Origin: Isoetes taiwanensis
Taxonomy: Eukaryota > Streptophyta > Lycopodiopsida > Isoetales > Isoetaceae
Assembly: GCA_021234155.1 (NCBI GenBank)
Contig: JAJEKV010000312.1
Span: forward strand, 208,501 to 272,500
Reading direction: 5' to 3'
DNA: 64,000 bases
Shown: piece after piece, positions 26,074 to 37,201 of the stretch
How the letters are laid out: each line of letters begins with the position of its first letter
How positions within the stretch are numbered: position 1 is the first letter of the stretch
The notes under the pieces: model-generated
The model's input: only the letters and a program-made list of their open reading frames with translations
Told to the model about the DNA's origin: nothing
Database searches by the model: none
Position numbers and translations under genes: made by a program

Positions 26074-26570
26074 TCACAGGACAAATAGAGACCACAATAG
26101 CCAGCTTATTTCTTCCCAAAAGGAATGAGTTTTAACATTTGTTTTTAGTGAATCACAGAGCAATTGCTGATGAACATTGGAAAAGGCAGTAAGTAAATAC
26201 TTAAGGCACTTACTTTGCACTGGATTTGGCATCATCAAGTTTTGGAAAGTATCCGCTTTCTGTTTCAATGTGGCATAGATCTCTTCACTTCTTGGATGGC
26301 TTCTATCTTTCACAAAGAACTCATGCACGTTGTTATCAATCTCGATCCATGCCATTGCAGTTTTTCCATGCACCTGCACACTGCCTAAGCTCATCTATTC
26401 GCACAGCATTTGACCACATACATGCCTCAGAATAGATGCCTAACATAAGCATATAGGCGGAGCCATCACATCGAGATAGCTGAACAATTCTTACATAGCA
26501 GTGTCTTCCCATCTATTAGACCACTGTCGCATTTGCCATTATGTATTGCCTGCTCTGGTGCAGCCATCCT
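26074..26570 (-). pseudogene. PPR protein E/E+ domain fragment (copy A)
   Basis: The minus strand reads MGRHCYVRIVQLS, then DGSAYMLMLGIYSEACMWSN then AVRIDELR (about 26,540-26,410). After a one-base frame change it reads KTAMAWIEIDNNVHEFFVKD then RSHPRSEEIYATLKQKAD (26,375-26,230). These are the E and E+ motifs at the C-terminus of PLS-class pentatricopeptide repeat proteins, which act in organelle RNA editing (compare WSNAVRIR, SWIEVxxxVHxFxxxDxSHP). No PPR repeats precede it, no DYW deaminase follows, and stops lie upstream of MGRH. The frame runs on 106 codons from 26,394 into unrelated sequence. Copy B carries the same defects, so it was already broken before duplication. Confidence 0.85.
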
Positions 26571-26824
26571 TAAGCTTCTTTCATAAATTTCTCACGTGTG
26601 AATGCCCCATCAAGAACCATAAAGGACACATTTTTTGCATCCCATAACAAGTGTTTGAGCTCTTCTTGTAGACCAGCTTCACGCTGGGACTTATGTTCTG
26701 CATCTAATGATAAGCAAGAATCTCAAGCAAGCATTCATCTATCATACAGTAGCTTTTCTAAAATGGCAACAGCATTTTGCTATAACCATGTGCATATCCT
26801 TGCAAGACCAAAATGTTAGGAACC

Positions 26825-27340
26825 TCAAAGAATCATAACTCTCTCTATGCTCTTCAAATCACAAAAAACTGAAAAAGAGTTGCAGGCTATCACATGCCTT
26901 GCAGAGAGCAGAGCGCTGGAAGAACCAGCATCTATGTTGTTCTTTCCCATTGCATTTCTGTAAAACCAAAGTCCCTGTGAGCATTTAATAAATCTGAAAC
27001 AAAAATTTGCTATCCAACCAAGATTCTGGCCAACAATCGGTAGCTCTGCCATAGCCAAAAGGTACAGAGTGAAAATCAGCATGCCAAGAAGGTGGACATT
27101 TAACAAGATTTTGCGGGAACCAACTTTCCCGAAGCAAATCCGTCCCAGGCACCATAGCTCCGACAGAGAAAACTGGATTTGCACTTCCAAAATACAAACA
27201 TGGCGCATCCATAGCTGCCCCTGTTTTCGTAGACAGTTTGGGCAGAGAATATGGAGACGTTCAATGGGACAGTTCTTTCGATGAAGCCGCTGGCAACAGA
27301 CATTAGACCAGACAGCCAAATCAGCACATAAGTCGGCCAA
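26825..27340 (-). CDS. unrecognised frames in duplicated segment (copy A)
   Basis: A 171-codon minus-strand frame with no motif I know. Another minus frame (27,327-26,985) is continuous over 113 codons in copy B (50,055-49,714) but is broken here by one extra T near 27,224. Neither has recognisable domains. I list them because they are the longest frames in this part of the duplication; they are more likely chance than genes. Confidence 0.15.
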   Translation of the reverse strand: MADLCADLAVWSNVCCQRLHRKNCPIERLHILCPNCLRKQGQLWMRHVCILEVQIQFSLSELWCLGRICFGKVGSRKILLNVHLLGMLIFTLYLLAMAELPIVGQNLGWIANFCFRFIKCSQGLWFYRNAMGKNNIDAGSSSALLSARHVIACNSFSVFCDLKSIERVMIL

Positions 27341-28274
27341 AGCAGAGACCCAAGCCTACAACGCCATCAAATTCAAGATGATGCACCTCAATGTTTGAAT
27401 CTCTTACCCAGATCATGAACCGGCCATATCTTTCCTGATTTGAGCATAGGCCATCCAAATTCGGAAGCACCCTATTTCGACAAATATCTGCCTAATTTTT
27501 GTACCAATCTGCAAAAGACGTTTGAGGAATTTGCATCTTGGCGAACACTGGAACAAAATGGAACACCAGAACAGTGGCAGACACAATTGGCTGGGTCGCG
27601 TTACATTTGTTCACACCGTCAAACTAGGATTGATACCTTATATGAGAAAGAAAGCCAAAATGAACAGGCAATTCTAATGAACAACGAAATACCAAAACAA
27701 TGGCAGGCAACACTGTGCAAAATCCCAACGCTAAATAAAAAATGGAGTCATTTTAAAAGAGAAGTGACAACTGTGTCATCATTCTAGATGCTAACCTGCT
27801 AGGAGGCATAACGCAATGGCAGATCCAGTGCCTTCTTTTTCAAGATTTGAAGCTGGGAGCAAAATCCTGAAAAAGGCCTCCGGAAACACAGAAAGCAATA
27901 AGCACAAAACCCCAAAATTGGCAATGGATACCATATCTAAATCGCTGCTGCGTGGGACATTTGTCACTTCATAGAAACAGCCATTCTTAAAACGCAGGAT
28001 AACTTGACCTGTGTCTGCCTCAAATAATAGAGCAACTCCGGCAGAGCCACTGTTAACTACGAACCTCATTTATTCTTTGAAAAAGCTTCAAGCCTGCAAA
28101 GCATTCAGAGAAGCCGCCATAGTCAGCTCAGAATGCATCGAAGGAAAACACATGCAAACGTAAGTTCGAGCTCTGCATTAAAGCTCCAGACATGTCCAGA
28201 TAAAAATGGGCGCAACTCCCACTGTCTTTTGATCTCTCCTCTTTATATGTAGAAAATAGAAAATGGCAGAAATT

Positions 28275-28748
28275 TCAATAAGTTTCGGGAAGGTTTTGGC
28301 AATGCCGGAATTCACTGGCACTGATAACGAACAAAAAAATCCTTTCCAATACGAAGAATGCTTTACTCCTGCCATAGCAAAGATGATGCCACCGGGAAAG
28401 AATCGCGCTTCTGCTAATAATTGACTGTTGAGAGAACCATAATGGAGCAGAACCCTGAATTGAATACCACGAAGCCTGCAAAATCAGTCTTGCCTTTGTA
28501 ACAGAGGTTGCCAACAGAAAAAGAGAATCGCCTCCAGCTTCTTGAATGGGTTGCCAACTCAAGTCTGGGCCTCTGCCCAGATAAACACAAGGATGATGCC
28601 GCCACCCTGCCCGCAAACTAGCAAAGTAAAGAAAATACATATAACCGTCCATATCGCAAATGCATTCCGCTAGTGCCCTAAGCAGTCTGGCCGACCCAAG
28701 CTTAGAAGCAGATATAGACCCGTCGTCTAAGAATGGATGTCTGCTCAT
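28275..28748 (-). CDS. unrecognised 157-codon frame (copy A)
   Basis: It starts MSRHPFLDDGSISASKLG. The copy-B version (51,473-50,850) reads 207 codons because one-base length differences near 28,335 and 28,205 change the frame. There are no known domains, and the composition is Ser/Leu-rich. It lies just downstream, on the minus strand, of the 5'-UTR-like AGGGTT region and could be the start of a captured gene. Confidence 0.2.
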   Translation of the reverse strand: MSRHPFLDDGSISASKLGSARLLRALAECICDMDGYMYFLYFASLRAGWRHHPCVYLGRGPDLSWQPIQEAGGDSLFLLATSVTKARLILQASWYSIQGSAPLWFSQQSIISRSAILSRWHHLCYGRSKAFFVLERIFLFVISASEFRHCQNLPETY

Positions 28749-29536
28749 AGAGTTTTAGAGCCCTCACCTATGAAGACAATCGCCAGAACAATCGCTCCAT
28801 TGCCGATTCAATAAGAAAAGGATGAGAAAACCTAAACAATACAACACCAAGCTTTGCCAACTGATGGCTTTCACCGGAGCAAAGCTGCAAAGAAACCATC
28901 GGCTAAGGAATTCGGAAGAACTATAAGAACCCTAATCGTAGAAAAACAAAGGGGAGGTAACGAGGATCTGTAAAGGATAATCATAATCGGAAGGCTTTCG
29001 GCCTTCCCTTTACTACAAAGAGGTCGCCATAGCTAGCTACGATGTTACAGAACAAACGGGACTGAAAACTTGCCACCTAACCATGTAATTAATGATGCTT
29101 AATTGCTGCCAGTGCCACCTCACCCCGTATTAAATGTAATACAATTTCCTTGCCAAAGGATGGACGGTCTACATAAAATGCCCCAATTCAATCCCTAGAT
29201 CTAGCGGGCCACGTCAAAAGCCCCAAATAAAGGGGGGCTGCAGGGGTTGATTGAAGTGTCGCCGCGGACCGGCCCATCTCGAGATGGATGGGCCAAGATC
29301 AATCTTTACCAACAATTTCCTTGCACCTTCTTAAGCTTAAAATCAAGGGCCACGATTTCTCACGTGCCCGATCGACGGCCCAGGGATGGGGTGCATGCCC
29401 CATGCATGCACCATATATGCCCCCCATCAAATCCAAGGGCCATTGTCGCGACACCTCAGAAAATCGACGGCCAGGATGAATCTCTACATACATTCACCCC
29501 CCCATAGGACCCATAATATAATTGTATATATATAAC

Positions 29537-29790
29537 AGAAGGTGGGATCTTCACCTTAAAAATATTGAGGGAAAGTGCAAAGAAAATATAGTTTAATATG
29601 GTTGGTGAGGTGGCACAAATATATTGAGGTGGCATATAGATTATAAATGCACCATAATGGAGTGGGGTGTGCATAATAATGCCATTGTCGATGTGGCATT
29701 CCATAAGAAAAGGTAATAAATGTAGTGTTTTGGGGCATGCACGATGCCTCTACACCAAGTGGGGAGAGGCCATAATCTAGCCCTTGAATT
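29537..29790 (+). repeat. mosaic repeat module M2, copy 1
   Basis: About 250 bp with GGATCTTCACC, AAATATTGAGGGAAA, TTGGTGAGGTGGCAC, ATAAATGCACCAT, GATGTGGCATT, AATAAATGTAGTGTT and GGGGCATGCAC. The same order is found inverted at 44,105-44,350. It starts directly after the copy-A terminus. Confidence 0.8.
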
Positions 29791-31260
29791 ACTTAGGGAA
29801 TATTGATCGTTGGATGGAAGACCCTTGATTAAAAAGACGGTCAATTAAAAAGGTGCCAATGAGTTGGCATTGGACATTTATTTGCTTCAGGTATTTTAAT
29901 GACGTGGCGTTGGCTCATGGTGTTTCCAGAAAGCTCGACTCGCTAGAATCGTCTCGTCACACGGCAAGCAAAAGACCGTGGCTAAGCTGGCTATCGCTGG
30001 GAGATTTGTCTCTTCCCTCTTTGATCAGAGCTGTCGCTTACAGACGTTTTTTCACTTAGGCCTATTGTGAGGACGAGTTGCAATGCCGTTCGGTATTTTT
30101 CTACTTCAAAAATCTAGGCCACAGACTGTTGAATCCGGCATGTCTGATTTTTTCTGATGGCCTAACCACACCTGAATCTTATCTAAGATAGGTTTTTTCA
30201 CAATAATCCTTTCAAGTTGGGAAACATACCACGGCTTATATCCGTCGCTTGAAAAATTCATCATATCCTGAAGCATTTCTTTTTCTTGAGAACTGCAACA
30301 TCCTTTCCTCATTCATTCGGCAATGGAATGACTCTTCCGGTGATTATCTCCATATCTAAAGGCTGGCTAGGCCTCTCTAGTTCTCTTCCCGCTTTTCCCA
30401 GGTAGCCAATGATTTCAATTTGGTCTGTAAGTCATTTTTTTATCCAATGATGCTTCTTCATTTGCAGGTGCAATTATGTCGAGTTGCTGAAGCAGCTCCA
30501 GATTTGAGATGGGAAAGGTTAGAAGCACATATCTGGGGCCGATCTGCTCCTCTATCAGGCCATTGGTTATGGCAGCCCACAGATTGGTAGATGCGGCTTT
30601 AAACAAGGGTTTCACAACTGTGGCGCCCAAACAAATGCTGCCATATAAGTCACAATTCTTTGATCTGCGGGAGGTATTGGGTAGCCTCTTGTGATTAAAT
30701 GTTTGGATTAAATTTCACTTTGTTTTGCATTTTTCCCTATTCTTCTGTCCGCTTGGGCATTTTTGGGGCCTTTTGCTAGCTATGGCAGTCCTTTAATGCA
30801 GCTACTCTGAGCTTAGCTCGGCTATTTAGACTCTGCAATATTGATAGCTTGCCGTCACTGCCAATCATGTCCTCATTTGTTCTATTGTATTATCCTTTAG
30901 ATCAACACTGCACATTTACAGGTGACGGTGGAAGCTTCTCTAAAGCCCAGGGCTTTGCCAGCTAATGGGGTTGTTGTGCCGCTCTTCTAGATCCTTTTTT
31001 GCATTGGTTACTTCATCATTGCTCTTAGGCATTTCATTTCCAACATGCGCCAGACTGACCTACATGATTTACTATAGTAAGGTTTATATTGCGAGCATTT
31101 TCATTCATTTTCCATTGCGTTTTCCATTCATTTTCATAGTTGTTTCTCTCAGGATTACCTTGCAGGACTGTATATGTAAATGTTGTGAGACAGAGTTGCT
31201 TGGGGCACTATTCAAAAAAGGGGGCTTATCAACGAGATATAAGCTCGGCAATACTTTGAG
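29791..31260. other. no firm gene; exon-like block at about 30,470-30,670
   Basis: A plus-strand block bounded by TTTGCAG (30,470) and GGGAG/GTATTG (about 30,675) has the frame MGKVRSTYLGPICSSIRPLV and onward without stops. On the minus strand a 71-codon frame covers the same DNA. A 68-codon minus frame at 30,312-30,106 reads FSSDGYKPWYVSQLERIIVK. I recognise none of them. They could be captured exons, but I have no family to test against. Confidence 0.25.
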
Positions 31261-31261
31261 G

Positions 31262-31339
31262 TGCATGGCAGCAAAGACATTGCCCCCTTGATGCAAGGCA
31301 GTAAATTTGCAAGGCAATCTGAACATTGCCCCCTCAAAT
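31262..31339. repeat. short mosaic module with GACATTGCCCCCTTGATG
   Basis: AGACATTGCCCCCTTGATG and GGCAGTAAATTTG recur inverted at about 44,388-44,440. Related words (GGGGGCA, AGACATTGCC, GGTAAATTTGCATGGCAGC) occur at 48,170-48,310. TGCAAGGCAATCTGAACAT is repeated three times around here. Confidence 0.55.
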
Positions 31340-31805
31340 GCAAGGCAATCTGAACATCAGTCTCCAAATTTACTGATCCATTCACCACGTGTTCAAGACT
31401 TTAATCGTAAGGGTATCTTGCAACATTCATTCAAATCATTTCTCTAAGTCTATTGATCCATTCTCCACAATATTTAGGTAGAGTAATATGATTATTATTT
31501 ATAGTAAGTAGATGCCAATACAATATAATTTGAGCCATAATGTGGTCATGAGATAGTGAATTGTTGCCAAATGTAAGGGCATGTGATATAGCAAACCTTA
31601 AGAACCAATTTTGTGATTGCAACAGCCAAATGTGTAAGGGCATGTGATATCACAAACCTCAAGAAGCAATTTTGTGATTGCAACAAAACAAAACTATGCT
31701 CTCCTTACCATAACTTGCTATGTGAAGGCAATATAGATTAGACCATGGGTGCACCATAAGAAACTCAAATAGGAGAAAGTTAAAGAGGGCACTTGTATTA
31801 GTCAA
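31340..31805. repeat. 466-bp direct repeat, copy 1
   Basis: It begins TGCAAGGCAATCTGAACATC and ends TATTAGTCA. It is almost identical to 31,853-32,318 (period 513), for example CACGTG against CACGTC. It contains a smaller internal repeat (GTAAGGGCATGTGATAT, TTTTGTGATTGCAACA twice). The 70-codon minus-strand frame is duplicated with it and has no known homologue. Confidence 0.92.
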
Positions 31806-31852
31806 TTTGCTGTAAATTTGCTGTAAATTTGATTACCCCTTTGCCCGTTTTT

Positions 31853-32318
31853 GCAAGGCAATCTGAACATCAGTCTCCAAATTTACTGATCCATTCACCA
31901 CGTCTTCAAGACTTTAATCGTAAGGGTATCTTGCAACATTCATTCAAATCATTTCTCTAAGTCTATTGATCCATTCTCCACAATATTTAGGTAGAGTAAT
32001 ATGATTATTATTTATAGTAAGTAGATGCCAATACAATATAATTTGAGCCATAATGTGGTCATGAGATAGTGAATTGTTGCCAAATGTAAGGGCATGTGAT
32101 ATAGCAAACCTTAAGAACCAATTTTGTGATTGCAACAGCCAAATGTGTAAGGGCATGTGATATCACAAACCTCAAGAAGCAATTTTGTGATTGCAACAAA
32201 ACAAAACTATGCTCTCCTTACCATAACTTGCTATGTGAAGGCAATATAGATTAGACCATGGGTGCACCATAAGAAACTCAAATAGGAGAAAGTTAAAGAG
32301 GGCACTTGTATTAGTCAA
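31853..32318. repeat. 466-bp direct repeat, copy 2
   Basis: Second copy, separated from the first by 47 bp that contain ATTTGCTGTAA twice. The repeats start TG and end CA, but the spacer is too short and lacks a primer-binding site, so a retrotransposon interpretation is weak. Confidence 0.92.
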
Positions 32319-32384
32319 CATAATAAACATATAAGTGGGAGATAGTAGATTATAGGTAGAATGCTCTTTTGTTGTTTAATGTGG

Positions 32385-32681
32385 TTACCAAGCTGCCGCT
32401 TTGGGTTTGAATGGGTTTGAATAGTTGCGTGCTCCTTGTGCTAAAAGGTTTGGATCATTTAATGCATCTAAGGCGCCAGCACTAAGCATCCCAAGACCAC
32501 CTGCAAGACCCCCAGCAAGCCCCCCTGCAAGTCCTCCAAGAGCACTAGTAAGCCCATCAAGGTCGCCCAATCGTAAACCTGCACTGGTTGCAAATGCTAG
32601 CTCTGATGATGATAGCCTGTTCGATAAGCAAACTGCCATGAAAATGCACAAAATATCATGTAAGATAAATATAACACACAT
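32385..32681 (-). CDS. unrecognised frame with Gly-Gly-Leu-Ala repeat
   Basis: A 98-codon minus frame. After a hydrophobic start it reads GLTSALGGLAGGLAGGLAGG then LGMLSAGALDALNDPNLLAQ. The GGLA repeat is encoded by a short imperfect DNA repeat. The family is unknown; repeat-driven low complexity is a sufficient explanation. An upstream intron is possible, since a CAG-like acceptor precedes the start. Confidence 0.2.
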   Translation of the reverse strand: MCVIFILHDILCIFMAVCLSNRLSSSELAFATSAGLRLGDLDGLTSALGGLAGGLAGGLAGGLGMLSAGALDALNDPNLLAQGARNYSNPFKPKAAAW

Positions 32682-32689
32682 CTAAGCCC

Positions 32690-33370
32690 ATCATAGTATG
32701 AAATTTACAACTGTCACTTAGTTAACAAAATAAGGCCCTTGAGCATGTTCGAGTAATATCATATAGTTCACAAGAATGTCATCAGTGACACCACTAGTGT
32801 ATTTTAATCCGGATTTCTGGAAAGAAACAAAATATTGTTCAGTCACCAATAAATTAATGACTGGCAAATGCTCCGCATAAGTTCAATATTATGAAACATG
32901 CAAATTTCCTCCCATTCACAATTATGTAGCTAATGCACCATACATATAAACATCCGCTCATTAACCCCCTTCAAAATCTAGATCGTTTCAACAAAGAAAG
33001 CTCCGAAAATTTACCCCATATCTCATGAGGTCCGAACGAGCCGCATAGAGATCTGATTCTCTCCATCCCTGTCCACGCATAGCGCACGCCTGTCCTTGTG
33101 CCTGTATAGGCTGTCTGCATCATTGGGATCTCCTCTACAGTCATAAGGACACATTTTCAGCTTGTGCAGACTGCACCATGCCCCCCCCCAGATATTGAGA
33201 GAATCGCCAGAGCAGTCGCTCTATTGCCGTTACAATGAAGCCCTAATAGTCAAATCCTGGAAAGATAAATTAGCTCAGATAACTAAAAACAATTAACAGC
33301 ATTTAGATCTCCAGATTCTAAAAGACTGCCTGGTTATCACTATTCTGGCAAAAACTAGAAACGTACCAGC
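32690..33370. other. no gene seen
   Basis: AT-rich sequence. GAATCGCCAGAGCAGTCGCT at about 33,200 resembles GACAATCGCCAGAACAATCG at about 28,775 in the duplicated segment, hinting at a further, strongly diverged relative of that segment. Confidence 0.35.
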
Positions 33371-33384
33371 CACGAAATGATCAC

Positions 33385-33600
33385 CAGTGTTGGGGAAACT
33401 TTGTAGGTCCCATCGGAAAATTGCCTATGGTTATTTTGATCAATCGGATATCTTGTGTTTAGGGCCGGAAATTTCTATTGTCTTAATAGAAAACCTTAAG
33501 AAAACTTGTCGGAAAAATTCCTACGATGCACTAACGAATCGGAAAATTTGCAATTTCAACCGGTTGGTTTATAGTGTTCCCCGGACTTTGCCCAACACTG
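33385..33600. mobile_element. hAT-type MITE, 216 bp, with 8-bp target duplication
   Basis: It starts CAGTGTTGGGGAAACTTTG and ends with the complement of CAGTGTTGGGCAAAGTCCG. It is flanked on both sides by ATGATCAC (33,377-33,384 and 33,601-33,608). Eight-base target duplications and CAGTG-type termini are hallmarks of the hAT superfamily. There is no coding capacity; an 86-codon frame crosses it by chance. The intact duplication suggests a fairly recent insertion. Confidence 0.9.
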
Positions 33601-33609
33601 ATGATCACT

Positions 33610-34850
33610 GGATTTCTGGAATAAAAAGCAAGGACTGCCGCCTGTAATGATGATGCCTAAACCCAGAGGTCAAAAATCGATGGATTTATGCCTTTTAGAG
33701 CGGAAAACTGAGGATGAAGATATGAGCTATTGGCCGGGGACCACAGACTCAAAACCGGGGCCATGGCGCTTAACTAGACATGCCCCTTGCTGCTACAACA
33801 GCTTAACTAGTCGTGCCGCCTAACTCACAATTATAGCCACAGATCGTTAAAAAAAACAGTCTTTTTCTGCAAGTTGCGAACCCTCTTTAAAATGCGAAGC
33901 AACTCCCATTACATACTCCGACTGTGCTACGATAACACATAACTGTGGTTCTTCAAAAACAACACAGGGTCGTCGTTCTTCTGTAAATTGATCCATCCAA
34001 CCTAGGTTAGCCATCGTTCCATATATTCTGCAAAGCATCCACAAAACAAAGCATTTAAATCCAAACGAAAAAATGCAAACGACTAATAAAAGTAGAGTAG
34101 ACAATGCGATTCAAACAAAGTAAAGGAAAATTTAAAGTAAAGAAAATAGCTAGACAATGCGATCGGACAAAAAACTCAAAGTGTTCTATCTTTGGCGAGA
34201 ACCATATTTTCCCGCAACAAAATACACAAAGAAATTGAAGGACATAATTCAACTCAAGGTTTGCTCAAAACCGATTGTGCAAGAGCTTACAACGAAGCGA
34301 GAGCACCAACTTAGAATACCAACACATGCTTTGAAGCAAAAGTATCTCCAAGAAGAAATCGGCGCAACAGAGGAGAGACGGCCAGCGTTTCAAGATATAG
34401 AAATAGAATGCCAAGATTTTTTTTGGGGGGAAACATGGCGAAAACTTTTTGGATTACGAGCACCTTATACTGCACTTAACCTTAGCATTAAAATCTTCGC
34501 TACTTTCTTATCAAGATAAGAGTAGACTTTTCTACACATATATAATTCTTTCTCCTAAGATTCGATGCTTTTGTGCTTTTCCTATTAAAGTGACACGTAT
34601 CGATATTTTCCGGTTCTTTTTCCTGGGTACAAGGGGTTTTTTTGGATGTGGATGGATTTTCCGGTGGAGTTTCTAGCTTCTAGGGGCGATTTAATGTCTG
34701 CTTTTTTTTGCGTTCTTGGGAATCTTTGTGACCAGCTTCAAAATTGCTTGCGGGACATAGCTTTGACTGGTTTTGGAATTCTGGAGCACAAATGTCGGAA
34801 ATTCCTTCATCTGCGCCATCGTCCTCCACCGGCAATACTAGTTTTTTCCC
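33610..34850. other. no firm gene
   Basis: Frames of 84-120 codons occur (for example 34,157-34,519 and 34,646-34,900 on plus), but none resembles a known family. The last of these runs into the RING-H2 fragment and could hold its membrane anchor, which I cannot confirm. Confidence 0.3.
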
Positions 34851-34944
34851 TTTTTACGTATAATTGTGGGAGCTCGGGATCTTTGCACTTTCCTCGTTAA
34901 TTGCCGCATGAGAAGGAGGAGGAGGAGCATCGAGTGCTTTTTCC

Positions 34945-35125
34945 CGGGGAATGGGGCTGGACAAATCGGTGTTGGATTTGCTGCAAGATCGAAGTGAAAG
35001 ACGAAGAATTGGGTCTGGAATGTGCGGTTTGTTTGGCGAATTTTGAGCGAGGAACAGGCGAGGATTTCGCCAAATTGCAGCCATAGCTTCCACACTCGGT
35101 GTAGAATCCCTTTCTTTTTGCCCTC
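34945..35125 (+). pseudogene. RING-H2 finger (ATL-like E3 ubiquitin ligase) fragment
   Basis: Three frames together give an ATL-like core: GLDKSVLDLL (about 34,955), then IEVKDEELGLECAVCLANFE (34,990 on), then PNCSHSFHTRC (35,070-35,102). The first zinc pair is CAVC (35,021-35,032) and the central residues are C-S-H-S-F-H-T-R-C. The final CPxC pair and the WL segment of the RING are missing. Two frame changes separate the parts. The second looks like loss of a few bases between repeated CCAAATTGC-like words, leaving AKLQP-stop. ATL proteins transfer ubiquitin from E2 to substrates at membranes; this copy could not fold a complete RING. Confidence 0.65.
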
Positions 35126-35371
35126 TTTTTTCTTGCAAGAATTTCTTTCTTTGCTCTGCTTTTTCTTTCTCAAATCCCCTGTTCTAATCCCCGCTTTTTA
35201 TGATATTTTGAGACGGATTTGTGCTTTGCGCGATCAAATATAAAGAATGAATATGAAAAATGTTCGAGGAAGTCGCACCCGTGTCGAGATTCATTGAATC
35301 AAATAAAATTTCACTTGAGAATCATCGAAAGCTTTTTGATCCGGCAATTTTTATCCGAGGAGCGAGACTCT

Positions 35372-35552
35372 GGATTTCAAATTTTTCTCTTCCTTCTAAC
35401 CCATCGAGAAGGGCATAGATTCTTCTGCGAAATTTGGTTTTAAATTCTTCTCGGACCTTCTCGGATTTCAAATTTTTCTCTTCCTTCTAACCCATCGGAA
35501 GGGCATAGATTCTTCTGCGAAATTTGGTTTTAAATTCTTCTCGGACCTTTCT
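35372..35552. repeat. 91-bp tandem duplication
   Basis: GGATTTCAAATTTTTCTCTT through TTCTTCTCGGACC occurs twice head to tail with one single-base gap (CATCGAGAAGG against CATCGGAAGG). It is noncoding. Confidence 0.92.
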
Positions 35553-36998
35553 CGATCGAACTAGATAAGTGAAAAAATATTTGCCCACTTCAAAACGATG
35601 CATAATATTTAGCGATATAGAAAAATTGCATCTAATCGAACAATTGATTTGTGCCCTTCTTCCTTTTCTGTTATTTGCATGTATAGTCTGTGGTGATTAT
35701 TAATCCCAAACAAATGTCGAAAGAACTATTTACGGGTGATTATTAAATCCCAAATGCCCAACATTTGTTTTACGCAAGCAATAGAAATCTATGATCCACA
35801 GAACAATTTCTTCATTGTAATTTGTTCTTGCGAGAATGATAGAATCCGTTCAAATCAAATTTCTTGAGCATTTATAGAGAATATCCAAACAATGATTACT
35901 TGTGAAATCTGTACTTGCAAAATTTTATGGTTTCGGTTCAAATTCACGAAGCATTTATGAGGATGGGATGAGGATATCCAAACAAAATCGATGGTGGCTA
36001 TGATTCTAGATAAAATGCAAGAGATACTACCGCTAACCATCGATTTAGTTGTGTACCTGCAAATGAATCATACCAAATCGAGTTCATACCGAATCGGTGA
36101 ATCATACCGAATCATACCAAATTATGATGACAACAAATTATGATGACAAGTGTTAGTAACCGGTTGGAAATATTAGAGTATAAATATGTCTCTACACTGC
36201 GGGTTGTGAAGTCGAGAAGTGAATCCATGTGCTTCCTATAAGAAAGCGTAATCGGCCTTTTTCTTCTCTCGGCCGCCGGGTAAAGCTTGGCTTCTATTTA
36301 CTTATGCTTTTATATTTGCTTTTGTCCCTCGTGTGCTAAGTGCCCATGCCTTGAATCGGTCTTTTAATGCGCTCTTAACGCTGCCGCTAAAGACTAGATT
36401 TGCGCCCTCCTTAAGTTACTTGAGATATCCGTGCCTTTCTGTCAACTCCAAATTCTTCAATGAAAACCGTGATCAACAAGTGTGTTTTGAGTAAACAATG
36501 GGCCTGCGCCACGAGGAAGCTTCAGAGCTTTTTGCTCGGACAAAATACCTTGCTATTAGATCGATTAAGATTCCCCGGCCCGGCTGGCTTTTTGATCATG
36601 TTCGTCTACGCCATACGCCCTTTTTTGTTGTGCTAATCTAGCAAACAAATCTCATACAATACTAAATCATTCTTGGGCACATTTTTACGTCCATTTTTTT
36701 CGGCATCAGCCTTGATTCTTACGTTCAATAGTAATGTCGGTCACGGGCACCTCGACCGCCATAGCTAGACTGTCATTCAATGGGGTGGAGCTTCAAATAG
36801 ATCTCCTCCCGGAAACCCTAACCCAAATGTCCGGTTCGGGAGTCAAGGAGGGCCTTTTTTCTCATTTTTTCCTAAGTTTGTACAAATCGACATTTTAAAG
36901 GCGCTTTTAGAATGTGGGACGTTGGCTAACGTGTGTTTCTTGGCAAGGCATCTATGATCCTATAATGGTTGAGAAAAATAAGAAAAAGCCTAAGATGC
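35553..36998. other. no gene seen
   Basis: AT-rich, with short repeats such as GAATCATACC and AAATTATGATGACAA at 36,060-36,150. A plus frame at about 36,770-36,890 reads LSFNGVELQIDLLPETLTQM, which could be a captured exon but is not recognised. Confidence 0.3.
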
Positions 36999-37201
36999 TT
37001 AGCGATATATACGATAACGATTTCTAATATACGATTTAAGCGTGAACCTTAGTGTAGATTTATGAAAACATTAGTACGTATATCGAAATAACAAAAGCTT
37101 AGATTAAGGTTAGCGTATATACACACGATACGATTTCTAATATACGAATTAACTGCGAACCTTAGTGTAGATTTAGGAAAACATTAGTATGTATATCGAA
37201 A
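36999..37201. repeat. tandem duplication, about 111-bp period
   Basis: Two copies share TTAGCGATATA, ACGATTTCTAATATACGA, GAACCTTAGTGTAGATTTA and AAAACATTAGTA. It lies about 560 bp upstream of the Helitron protein start and could be part of the element's 5' region. Confidence 0.85.

Larger units (their letters stand above)
25663..29534. mobile_element. left-truncated TATATA-TIR element, copy A of a 3.9-kb duplication
   Basis: This segment is repeated in direct orientation at 48,391-52,259 (offset 22,728 at the left, 22,725 at the right). The copies differ by scattered substitutions and one-base length changes, so they are about 99% alike over most of their length, less so in the last 300 bp. 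The right edge coincides with ATATAATTGTATATATATA (29,516-29,534). The left edge lies inside a tandem repeat and lacks the left terminus that copy B has. The segment carries a PPR E-domain pseudogene and several unrecognised frames. On the minus strand an AGGGTT-containing, 5'-UTR-like region lies at about 28,930, as if a gene start had been captured. Confidence 0.75.

Noticed and set aside
26074-26394. A functional PPR editing factor
   Set aside because: Only E/E+ motifs remain, with a frameshift and upstream stops in both copies; no PPR repeats and no DYW domain.
31340-32318. A complete LTR retrotransposon
   Set aside because: 47-bp interior without primer-binding site or polypurine tract; no flanking target duplication.
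34838-35173. Minus-strand frames of 94-111 codons over the RING-H2 fragment
   Set aside because: The plus strand carries the recognisable RING motifs; the minus frames are low-complexity Lys/Pro/Ser shadows.
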